This document shows, piece after piece, positions 55,341 to 64,000 of a stretch of 64,000 nt of DNA. Numbering within the stretch: position 1 is the first letter of the stretch; each line of letters begins with the position of its first letter. This stretch comes from Patellaria atrata CBS 101060 (lineage: Eukaryota > Ascomycota > Dothideomycetes > Patellariales > Patellariaceae), in NCBI GenBank assembly GCA_010093705.1, contig MU006090.1, positions 2,166,308 through 2,230,307 of the forward strand. The letters are read 5' to 3'. The notes under the pieces are model-generated. The model was not told the DNA's origin, searched no databases, and saw only the letters and a program-made list of their open reading frames with translations. The position numbers were made by a program, and so were the translations under genes.

Positions 55341-56798
55341 ATGGCTCCTCCCCTCACAATTCGAAACCTCACCGCCGCTCCTCTTGAGCTAAAATTAATT
55401 GAACGCTATGAAGCCCCAGGTGCTCCCGTATCTGCTCCAAAGCTTGGTGGTGGTTTCCCTCTTGGACCCCTCAATGGGCCTTTAAACAGCGTCGTTAACA
55501 ACGTTACCAACATTGCGTCGAACATCACCCAAGGTGGACCTAGCTCTCCCAAACTTGCAGAGAATGCCAAAAGTTTCCATCATAAAGATGTCAATATCCG
55601 CGTTGACGCATTCAAGACGGTTAAGACCGATATCAAAGCTACTGAGAGATCGGAGAACGAAATCTTGCGGTTGACTATCGAGAGCGATGGACAGAAGTAC
55701 AGAATCGATACTCCGTCATCCTCGCCCTCATCTCAAACATTCAAGCCCTTGACACAGAATCCTAGGCGCCAATACACTGCAGTCTTCAACAGCAAAGAAA
55801 CATTTCTCACTGTGTACTCGTCCTCGAACCTAAATTCGTGGATGAGAGAGCTAAAGGACGAGACCCCCCTGTCAGCACTCTCCATTCCTGGAACTCACAA
55901 TTCTCCTACATGCCATACAGCGCTACCTTCCGTTCGTTGTCAGGCAGTCGGAATCAAAGAGCAGCTAGATAACGGTATACGCTTCTTTGATATCCGAGTC
56001 CAGCCCCAAGAACCGGATAAGAAAGACAGCGACAGACTCATCTTGGTACACGGAGTGTTCCCTATATCCTTGACCGGCAACAAATATCTACGTGACCTCA
56101 TCAAAGAGACTGAAGGTTTCCTCGACCGCAATCGTAGCGAAACGGTTATAATATCGCTGAAACGAGAAGGTCCCGGGAACCACACAGATCAGCAATTGAG
56201 TCGTATCCTTTACGATCATTATGCAAAGGACGAGAACCGTTGGTACACGGAAGCTCGAATTCCAAAACTTGGCGAAGTACGGCACAAGATCGTGCTAATG
56301 AGACGTTTTGCCATCGAAGATAGGCTCAAGAAGATGCATGGTGGAAAAGGTTGGGGTATCAATGCGGAGAACTGGGCATATAATACCCCTAACGACACCC
56401 ACGGCGATGTATGTGTGCAGGACTTCTGTGAAGTACTTGAGACTGAGAACATCGACAAAAAGATCAAGTTCTCACGCGACCATCTCGAGCGCGCTGGGAA
56501 CTGCCTATGTCCTCTACCGGGCTCAAATGAACTGGCGAAACCGTCCCCTTTCTACTTGAACTTCCTCAGTGCCAGCAACTTCTGGAAAGTTGGATGCTGG
56601 CCGGATAAGATTGCAGCGAAACTCAATCCTGCAATTGTTGATTGGCTTTGCAGAAACCATCATACGGATGAGAAGGGTGATGGTAGCACTGGGATTGTGG
56701 TTTGTGATTGGGTGGGCGATAAAGGGGATTGGGATCTGGTTCGATGCATTGTCGGCATGAACTCGAAGTTAGAGCTGAGAGAAAAGAACTTGAAGTAG
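55341..56798 (+). CDS. PI-PLC X-domain protein (phosphatidylinositol-specific phospholipase C-like)
   Basis: Single exon, 485 aa from MAPPLTIRN; an upstream in-frame ATG at 55311 would add ten residues. The first 175 residues are family-specific (IRNLTAAPLELKLIERYEAP...). The PLC-X barrel then begins LSALSIPGTHNSPT, with the first catalytic His, and IRFFDIRVQP and LILVHGVF carry the acid and second His. FLDRNRSETVIISLKRE and GKGWGINAENW are also characteristic. There is no Y, C2 or PH domain, so it is the bacterial-type, calcium-independent class. No signal peptide is seen, suggesting a cytosolic enzyme. Catalytic His residues are present, but the substrate in fungi is not established. Confidence 0.9.
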   Translation: MAPPLTIRNLTAAPLELKLIERYEAPGAPVSAPKLGGGFPLGPLNGPLNSVVNNVTNIASNITQGGPSSPKLAENAKSFHHKDVNIRVDAFKTVKTDIKATERSENEILRLTIESDGQKYRIDTPSSSPSSQTFKPLTQNPRRQYTAVFNSKETFLTVYSSSNLNSWMRELKDETPLSALSIPGTHNSPTCHTALPSVRCQAVGIKEQLDNGIRFFDIRVQPQEPDKKDSDRLILVHGVFPISLTGNKYLRDLIKETEGFLDRNRSETVIISLKREGPGNHTDQQLSRILYDHYAKDENRWYTEARIPKLGEVRHKIVLMRRFAIEDRLKKMHGGKGWGINAENWAYNTPNDTHGDVCVQDFCEVLETENIDKKIKFSRDHLERAGNCLCPLPGSNELAKPSPFYLNFLSASNFWKVGCWPDKIAAKLNPAIVDWLCRNHHTDEKGDGSTGIVVCDWVGDKGDWDLVRCIVGMNSKLELREKNLK

Positions 56799-57308
56799 GA
56801 ACAGTTCGATCATCTAGGCTTTATGATGGTTTTACGAGGAGATTTATTCTCAAATACTAGAAAAATAAAACAGCAAAACAAACCTTACGGACGCTTTTGT
56901 GAACTCACTCTCTGGCCCCACATCTACCCCGCAAAAACAGCAATACTGTAAGGTGGGAAAGAAGGAAGCTTACCTTACATAGATATGACCTAAGGTATAT
57001 ATGTAATTTAAGTTATCCAAACTTACCTACCTTACCATTACTTCGACCGATCTCACACAATTTGCCCTAGGTACACAATGTATCAAGCTCCTACCGTCGA
57101 ATAGCATAGATTCAAGAAAAGAAACCACCGACTCACAGATACAACACTTACACTCTATCTATAACCGAGGGAGATTCAAGGTTATTCGCCTATTCAGCTT
57201 GTTGGCTCGCTTGCTGATAACTGGTGTCATAAAGATACACTATCAAACGGTATCCGAACGACTACACACACACTTAGGTCGGACTAGTGCAATCAAAGAG
57301 GCGAGAGG
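56799..57308. other. Intergenic, 0.5 kb
   Basis: 3' flank of the PI-PLC gene and promoter of the dehydrogenase. AT-rich with repeated CTTACC motifs (56970-57040). No gene. Confidence 0.5.
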
Positions 57309-59015
57309 ATGGTGTCGTTGAGAAACAGCATGGAATGGGAGTACGAGATACCCTTTAAGGTACACTACTGTGGATAGGACGCCCCCCTTCCTGTCTAATG
57401 TCTTTTCACGTATTATAGCTCAAGGATCCTAGCCTTCTTCGTCAGAGATCTTACGTGGATGGTGAATGGGTAGATGCTCAATCAGGAAAATGCTTCGACG
57501 TGATTGGTCAGTCCTTGATACCCATTTCCAGAATACAACCACATACGAACCGTTCCTCACTTCTTGACTTGACCTTGCAGACCCGGGCACCGGGAAACAT
57601 TGGGCATCTGTAGCCGACAACGATCCTTCTGATGTGAACGCTGCGGTGGAATCATCCTATGCCGCATTCCAAACCTATCGTCGAATAAACCCGAAAATCC
57701 GGGCGAAGCTCCTTCTCAGATGGAATGATCTCATTACCGAAGCGAAAGAGGATATTGCCAGAATCGTAACCTATGAGACCGGCAAACCCCTTGCGGAATC
57801 CCTCGCTGAGGTTGACTACGCTCTAGGATTTACCTGGTTTTTCACGGGTGAAGCAGAACGGATTCACGGGACGGTTTCAGTACCTTCAGCACCAAATCGA
57901 CGCAATTTCACGGTGAAGCAACCGATAGGTGTTGCTGTTGCGCTGGTTCCTTGGAACTTTCCCGTAGCCATGATATTGAGGAAGGCAGGGGCAGCATTAG
58001 CAGCAGGATGTACTATGGTGATCAAGCCTAGTCCTGAAACGCCCTTGTCAGTGCTCGCACTTGTGCATCTCGCTTCTAGAGCTGGGTTCGAGAAAGGCGT
58101 TTTGAACGTGCTGACGACAAGTTTGGAGAATACCCCAGCGTTGAGTGAGGCGCTCTGTAAGCATCCGCTGGTTTCAAAGGTAACGTTCACCGGAAGTACG
58201 AAGGTGGGAAAACTGATTGCTAGACATTGTTCCGAAGGGTTGAAGAAGGTGACGCTGGAGCTCGGCGGGAATTGTCCATTTCTTATCTTCGACGATGCGA
58301 ATTTGAAACAGTCGGTGGACGCGTTGATAGCATTGAAGTGGAGGCATGCAGGTCAGGCATGTATCACCGCAAACAGGGTATATATCCAAAAAGGGGTGTT
58401 TGGCCAGGTGGAGCAGATGCTCATAGATGAGACGAGAAAGATTAAAGTCGGGCATGGGATTGAAACTGAAACTACCATGGGACCAGTTACGACGCCTAGG
58501 GGTATTGAAAAGGTGGAATGTCAGATTAAAGACGCACAGAAGCATGGCGGGACGGTCTTGACAGGAGGAAAGAAACCATATGGGTTACCGGGGTACTTTT
58601 TCGAGCCGACAATAATCAGCAACATGAAGCCGGAGATGCTGATTTCGAGAGAAGAGACTTTCGGGCCTATTCTTTCACTATATAAATTCGAGACTGAGGA
58701 TGAGGTGGTTGACCTAGCGAACAAAACTAGCATGGGTCTTGCAAGTTATTTCTTCACCAAGGACGTTGATCGTACCTGGCGGCTACTGGAAAATCTTGAA
58801 GCGGGAATGGTGGGTATGAATACCGGTATTTTCTTTTCTCCACACTCTCCTCCTTCTGCACTAAAACTTGTGCTCTAGGCCCGATGTCAGCCGCTGAATC
58901 ACCATTTGGAGGTATCAAGGAGTCTGGTTATGGAAAGGAATCTGGCAAAGACGTTGCGGTAGATGCTTATCTCATCACGAAGACTGGAACTATGACGCTT
59001 GAGGGACAGTACTGA
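57309..59015 (+). CDS. Succinate-semialdehyde dehydrogenase (NAD(P)+)
   Basis: Oxidises succinate semialdehyde to succinate in the GABA shunt. Four exons, 57309-57359, 57419-57506, 57581-58825 and 58879-59015, sum to 1521 nt (506 aa). The family start DPSLLRQRSYVDGEWV follows intron 1. Key residues: VPWNFPVAMILRKAGAALAA, KPSPETPLS (NADP-binding), FTGSTKVGK, catalytic Glu in LELGGNCPF and catalytic Cys in GQACITANR. The last intron restores GPMSAAESPFGGIKESGYGK, needed for the conserved C-terminus. Exon 1 (MVSLRNSMEWEYEIPFK) is uncertain: it has a weak GTACAC donor. No clear mitochondrial leader is seen, so it may be cytosolic, like yeast Uga2. Confidence 0.9.
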
Positions 59016-60100
59016 AATATTACATATCTTTCTACTTTGTGAACTTTTGCTCGTTTGCATAATCAACCCTTCCTTGAACCAACATCTAAGACTTAGGTGT
59101 GAATGTAATGAGATATGCAGCGCGCAAAGGATGGGCAGTTTTGACAGGGTGAAGATGATATAATTATACAAACTAAATGAGATCTAAACCTTTCAAAATA
59201 GCTCGTCCGCCTTGGATTTTATATCACAAAGGGGTAAGTCTAACCAAGAAAGAACCAGCTCGGCTCTAGTTCTAACTGGTTCTAGCTCTAAATGAATAAA
59301 GCTAAGAGTTAACTTCTTAGGTAAGCCTTAAGCCTTCCGTCTGACCGTCTCAAACTCTCAATTGACTTTGAACTTCATCTTTGTAGATCTCTCATGGGAG
59401 ATCAGTTTTCTACTCGTACTGTACAGAGGACAGCTTTGATATACTGTACCGGGATTTAACTACCAGTCTCTTGACTCCACTTACTGGACCGTGGCTATAC
59501 ACTTGCAGTAGAGCCAATCACTAGAACTAAGTACTGTATGCTAGTTCTACACTCACATCCTCGTGAAAGGGATTCCTCCTGCTGTCTTGCAGCATGTTCC
59601 TCAACTCCCACGATTAGCATTCCTTCTTTCTTCCTTCCGTGCCATCACTCTAGGATATATTAGGATCTAGGAATATATCAACGAGGAATATCCTGCACTA
59701 CATCCCCCACGATACATGGAGAGGTGGTGGCCTAATATTACATTGCTAAATTTGGACCAACTGATTCAGACCATCAGTCAGTTCCAGAATCCATGGAAGT
59801 CTAGCCTATGCCAATTGTCAGTTGCTTACTAGAAATATATCCTAATACGGAAGAGGAGATAACTAATTCAACACTTTCCCACGATCGAAATTATACGAGC
59901 TAACCAATGACCTGGACAGTTCGATCCTCTTTAGGTATCCAACCAAGGCCATAGATCAGCTCTAGTTTCGTCTTCCAATGTGTTTAATATACATATAACG
60001 AGCATCTTCCCCCTTCTCTGGAGAATGGGACCATACTACAGCAACCTCTTCTATCAAGGACTTGCATTAATATTGAATACTTGTGACCATCACCTCCGCA
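59016..60100. other. Intergenic, 1.1 kb
   Basis: Rich in short inverted motifs: TACTGTACAG at about 59418 and ATACTGTACC at about 59441; TCTAGTT and TTCTAGC repeats near 59260-59290. TTTAATATACATATAA at about 59982 is a likely TATA region of the oxidoreductase gene. No gene. Confidence 0.5.
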
Positions 60101-61637
60101 ATGGCACCGAAACGTGCCATCACTCCAGAAGACATCACCACCCTACGTGATCTTCTCTCATCCACTGAGGCTAAAATACTTTCTCCGGATGATGAAGGTT
60201 ACTCCGACACCATACTCCGGTGGTCTCGAGCAGCCGAAAAGCCGGCCGGAGCTTCTCTCGTACCGACTTCATCGGAAGCGATATCGATCGCAGTTAAGTT
60301 CGCAACCTCAAAGGGCATCGACGTAGCCGTCAAAGGGGGCGGTCACTCAACTGCAGGTGCTTCCTCAACAGATGGAGGTCTACTCATCGATCTTAGTTCC
60401 ATGCGGAAGGTCACGGTAAATTATAACAGCAAGACCATCACGGTGCAAGGTGGTGCTACCTGGGGAGACGTTGATACCGAAGCGGATAATCATGGACTCG
60501 CAACCGTGGGCGGTACCGTGAACGACACCGGCGTCGGAGGTTTGACGCTAGGGGGTGGGTTTGGCTGGCTTTCCGGTGTCCACGGTCTCGTTATCGACAA
60601 CCTTATATCCTGCGAAATGGTTCTAGCCGACGGTACGATCAAGAGAATCAACTCAACTGATGAGCCTGATCTCTTCTGGGCAATTAGAGGTGCGGGACAG
60701 AACTTCGGTGTTGCGACCGAGTTTACGTTCCAAGGGCACGATTCACCACAGATGTATACTGGCATGATCATGTTTCCACCGGTACCTGAAATTGTAAGAA
60801 AAGTAGTCGATGCATGGAACACTCTGTTCACAAGGGGTGAAGACGGTCAGACCAAAGGACACGGGAAACTCATGGGTGGCCTAGCTTGGATCAAACCACC
60901 CCCCACGCATGATGCGTTGCTCATGGTGTTGGTAAACTTCATCGGTACCGAGGAAGAAGGAAACAAAATTCTTGCTCCTATCCTCGAGGCTGGTCCAGTC
61001 TTCAGCAACCTGAGCATGAAGTCCTACGCGGAAGCAAACAGACTTCTCCAAGCACCAATTGGTGGCAGAGCTAGTATGAAGGGAGTAGCTTTCGAGATAC
61101 CGCTACGTGCGGATTTTGTGCTCGAAACGTTCGAGCAATACCAGAAATTTACCACCGATATACCAGAGGCAGCAGGAACAGTTATCATGTGGGAGATGAT
61201 GGATGCAACGAAAGTCGTTTCTATTGCAGGCAACGATGAAGCTGGATTTGCAAATCGAGGTTGGCACATGAATGGTGTTGTTATGCCATTCTGGTCCGAC
61301 AAAGCAAAGGATGCTGCGTGTAGACAGTGGGCGCGGGATATGGCTGATAAGTTTAGAGAGGAATTGATCAGGGACGGTGTCGAACCAGGCCGGGGAGTTG
61401 AGGGTGGAGTTGGGAAGAGAGGGGACCACGGAGCTGTGATGCTCTATGGGAACTATGACCGTAAGTCGGGATCTTTCAACTCACAGTAAGACCCAAGACT
61501 AACATGTCACAAAAGAATACGATGAGAAATCTAGAGATATCTTCGGTTTCAACTATCCCAGGTTACAAGAGCTGAAGGCGAAGTATGACCCTACTAACAC
61601 GTTCAACAAGCTCTTCCCGATCGATCCTCAGAAGTAA
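60101..61637 (+). CDS. FAD-dependent oxidoreductase, PCMH/berberine-bridge type
   Basis: Flavoenzyme of the VAO/BBE family; substrate not predictable. Two exons, 60101-61460 and 61516-61637, give 1482 nt (493 aa). The PCMH FAD-binding fold contains VAVKGGGHSTAGASSTDGGL, whose His is the expected 8-alpha-histidyl FAD attachment, then GGLTLGGGFGWLSGVHGL, in which the usual 6-S-cysteinyl Cys position is not Cys, so monocovalent FAD is likely. The second exon carries the C-terminal BBE segment RDIFGFNYPRLQELKAKYDP and NTFNKLFPI. I start at MAPKRA; the frame opens a little upstream without an ATG. No signal peptide is visible, unlike secreted BBE enzymes. Confidence 0.9.
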
Positions 61638-62529
61638 ATTTGATGTTCTATGTTATCAAGGAAATTAGAGAACCAAACAAAGGAATCGTTAGAGTCGTGA
61701 ATCAGAGGAAATCGTCATATAGTATTCCTTCACGCGATCGCTAGTTGTACTTCCAAAATTACTTAGGGCTACTACCTGTAGAGTAATCAGATATTTAAAA
61801 GGATCGCTGCTTACCACAACACCACTCTAGACCTACTATATTAACCCTTTGAATTTGTCATGATCTCCAAACTTCACTAAACGCTCTTTATGGAAAATGC
61901 TGATTCCTCCTGTCCAGGACTCGATTAGCACCTCTCGCTCAATGCTAATGATACGTGTACGCGCTTGTCACGATGATCTCGCCTGATAATTCCAGCAACT
62001 ATTGAAGTAATTCCTCGACAGTACTCTAAACCTGACCCTCTAAATGGTAGAATGGGAAGCAAATTCTACAGAACAGTGCGCATGAAAGTTGTTCTAGTAC
62101 TATCACATCATAGTATAAAACGTGTTAAGATGAACAATGATAAAAATGCAATGCCCACAATATCGCACATTAACAGTAATGCTCTGTTCCTATAACTCCT
62201 TGATGCATTAGAACCCCCTTTCTATAGTACCAGCCAACCTTCTACAATCAATATCCGCAAACATAGGACATAAGTTATCCCAAACAGAAACAATTGTCGG
62301 CACATGAATATTCATAGATCGGAGAGCTGAATACCAGGGGTGAAGGCCCATGTAGATCAATGCAAGAAAGTAAAGAAAGAAAATAAGAAACTCCACATAT
62401 GCAAATAGCAACAAAGGAGAAATCGGTAGTGTATACAAAAGCGGAGACAGTACACCAAGGATAGAAAATTACGAGATTAGCAAAAACATCTCTGTATGCT
62501 TTGGGGATCGGAGAGTATTCGGAAATCTT
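61638..62529. other. Convergent intergenic region, 0.9 kb
   Basis: 3' flanks of the FAD oxidoreductase and the laccase genes. The 76-codon hydrophobic frame at 62208-62438 minus has no other support. Confidence 0.5.
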
Positions 62530-64000
62530 TTAGATACCGGAATCGTTGTCAGGCTGAGTCCAGTTATTATCGATGGTCCACTGCTTCCACTTATTGCAAG
62601 TATTTGTGACATCATTGGTGTTGATTAGGCTGCGTATTTCACTCTTTCGTTCGACAATCTGCAGGCCGAACCCTTGGAGTGTGTGGTATCCGATGTGGCA
62701 ATGCATGAGCCAGATACCGGGGTTGTCAGCTGGGAACGCCATGACCAAGTAACCGGGTTGGGTCAAAGTAGCCGTATCACGACGAGGAGCGTTGTTGAGC
62801 TTGAGTTCAACATCAGAGGTATATGGAACGGTTCCTTGAGCTAGTACCGAGAAATCATGACCGTGCAAATGAATTGGGTGGGAAGGCCCACCTCCGGCAC
62901 TATTGATAACGAGATAGGTCCAGTCATTTGCTCCGCCTTCAACGTTGATCACTGCTTCTTGTTTCGCGAAAGTAAAGTTGTTTGCTGCAGCTCGCATAAT
63001 ACTTGGGTTCTTCAGATCCACGAGCATGTTGGTGGAGTTCATGGTCCAAATGAATCGACCATTGACATCCCGAGTAAGGCCTAGAGGAAGGTCATGTGTC
63101 TTTTGAGCAGGTCCGACAGGGGTGTTGACTACGGGAACAAGCTTATTAATGGGCTCGTCTTGACAGGCAGTGCGGGTGCTGATACCGCTCGTCGTTGGAT
63201 CAGCCGTGCTAGTGCTATCATATCTAAGAATACCTTTGATATTCATAGGATTGGTATGCGATGAGCAGGACTGCGGAACGGCACGAATCCAGTAATTACC
63301 AGAAGTTTGGTTCTTCGCCTTGACAATGATATCATATCGTTGACCCATAGTGATGGATAAGGAATCAGTCTCGTAAGGTACAATCGGTGTGAAGTCAGAT
63401 GCAATGACTTTGAAACTGTGGCCATCGATGCCAAAGCTGAAGAATGAGTCGATTGCGGCGTTGACAATTCGGATGCGGTAGGATTTTCCAGGCTCGAAGA
63501 CGGTTTCGAAACGTTTTCCCGTAGTTGTAGTTCCAGAGGTGAAGACGTTTGTTCCGTTAATAAGCCCGTTAGCTTGGGGTGGCGGCGCTCCTCTATCGGC
63601 AATGAGCTGTTGTTCATGGCAACTTCTGTGGTCCCAGTCATTTAAGAACAGGGCGCCGAGATCTTCTTGATAGTCTTCACTAGCAGGGCCGTGAATGATT
63701 ATTGGACCGAAAGCTCCATCCCAAGCTTGCAAAGAGTAGTGACTATGATACCAAGAACTGCCATACTGTTCCGCCTTCCAGGTATATGTCATGCTTTCTC
63801 CTGGCTAATGGATGTTAGAGAGATATCTCACATGAAGAGGTGCGTCAGTCTTACTGCGAGTGGGCACTGTGTTATTGAGGGAACGCCATCACTCTCAAAG
63901 CTGCCTCTTTGGACAATGCCGTGGAAATGGAGACCTGTTCCTTGCTGGTCCTGCAGGTTATTGGTCAGATGGACGCCTATAGGTGTTAGAGCGGAACGTT
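62530..64000 (-). CDS. Laccase (multicopper oxidase), 5' part beyond the window
   Basis: Extracellular oxidase of phenols (lignin-, pigment- or melanin-related). Two exons are seen, 62530-63804 and 63855 to the window end, joined by a 50-nt intron; about 473 codons are present and the N-terminus is missing. All four copper-ligand motifs are visible: HFHG in the partial exon, SSWYHSHYS, GPSHPIHLHGHDF and WLMHCHIGYHTLQGF, so it should be active. Several N-glycosylation sites occur. The C-terminus ends NDSGI, matching the DSG-(I/L) plug of ascomycete laccases, which blocks the trinuclear channel. An intron donor GTAAGA and acceptor TTAG fit the frame exactly. Confidence 0.95.

Noticed and set aside
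62208-62438. Small hydrophobic protein of 76 residues
   Set aside because: Single short frame in a 3'-3' intergenic region; hydrophobicity follows from T-rich DNA.
57309-64000. Biosynthetic gene cluster formed by dehydrogenase, FAD oxidoreductase and laccase
   Set aside because: No core synthase, regulator or transporter lies with them, and the spacing is about 1 kb with mixed orientation. The laccase region is cut by the window, so a cluster cannot be fully excluded.

Overview
The window is a 64 kb piece of a nuclear chromosome from a filamentous ascomycete (Pezizomycotina, probably a leotiomycete). The reasons are short introns of about 50-110 nt with GTAAGT/GTATGT donors and CTAAC-type branch points, compact 5' CDS structures, and gene families typical of the group (EF-1beta with an N-terminal GST-C-like part, Kin1, Hir1, Tex1/THOC3, Mch1, ascomycete laccase, HET-domain protein, Fot1/pogo-type transposon). 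Three decayed loci carry in-frame stops of the kind made by C:G to T:A transitions, which suggests past repeat-induced point mutation (RIP). The taxonomic call is inference; no rRNA or other marker is present.

Layout. 0-16.9 kb is gene-dense housekeeping: EF-1beta (+), G-patch protein (-), Kin1 kinase (+), a conserved but broken unknown gene (+), Fyv6/FAM192A (-), an aldo-keto reductase with a mitochondrial-type leader (+) and Tex1/THOC3 (-). 17.0-19.5 kb is an AT-rich patch holding a pogo/Fot1-type DNA transposon with a 465-base assembly gap. 20-34.5 kb carries a GNAT acetyltransferase with an unresolved 5' end, Hir1, a decayed HET gene, a JmjC protein divergent from an Mch1-like transporter, a GT8-like glycosyltransferase and a 2-hydroxyacid dehydrogenase. 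34.5-39.0 kb has no convincing protein gene. It holds a 16-bp minisatellite with a 100-N gap and a locus full of intron-like signals and duplicated hairpin modules, possibly a spliced non-coding RNA. 39-50.5 kb carries a membrane-anchored histidine-phosphatase-like protein lacking the catalytic His, an AlaX-like editing protein, a broken SET gene, an MFS transporter and a VPS9-ankyrin-PX protein. 50.8 kb has a tRNA-Trp gene. 51.7-54.8 kb is a decayed unknown gene. 55-64 kb carries a PI-PLC-X protein, succinate-semialdehyde dehydrogenase, a FAD oxidoreductase and a laccase cut by the window end.

The genes do not form an obvious pathway or biosynthetic cluster. They cover translation (EF-1beta, tRNA-Trp, AlaX), mRNA processing and export (G-patch, Fyv6, Tex1), chromatin (Hir1, JmjC, SET), trafficking and polarity (VPS9-ankyrin, Kin1), transport and redox enzymes.

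The most unusual feature is the tRNA-Trp(CCA) gene at 50856-50992 (-). Besides the expected 12-nt intron after position 37, it carries a 53-nt insertion in the D-arm that starts GTATGT, contains an ACTAAC branch-point-like motif and ends TAG. Removing both insertions leaves a 72-nt tRNA with a 4-bp D-stem. This looks like a spliceosomal-type intron inside a Pol III tRNA gene.
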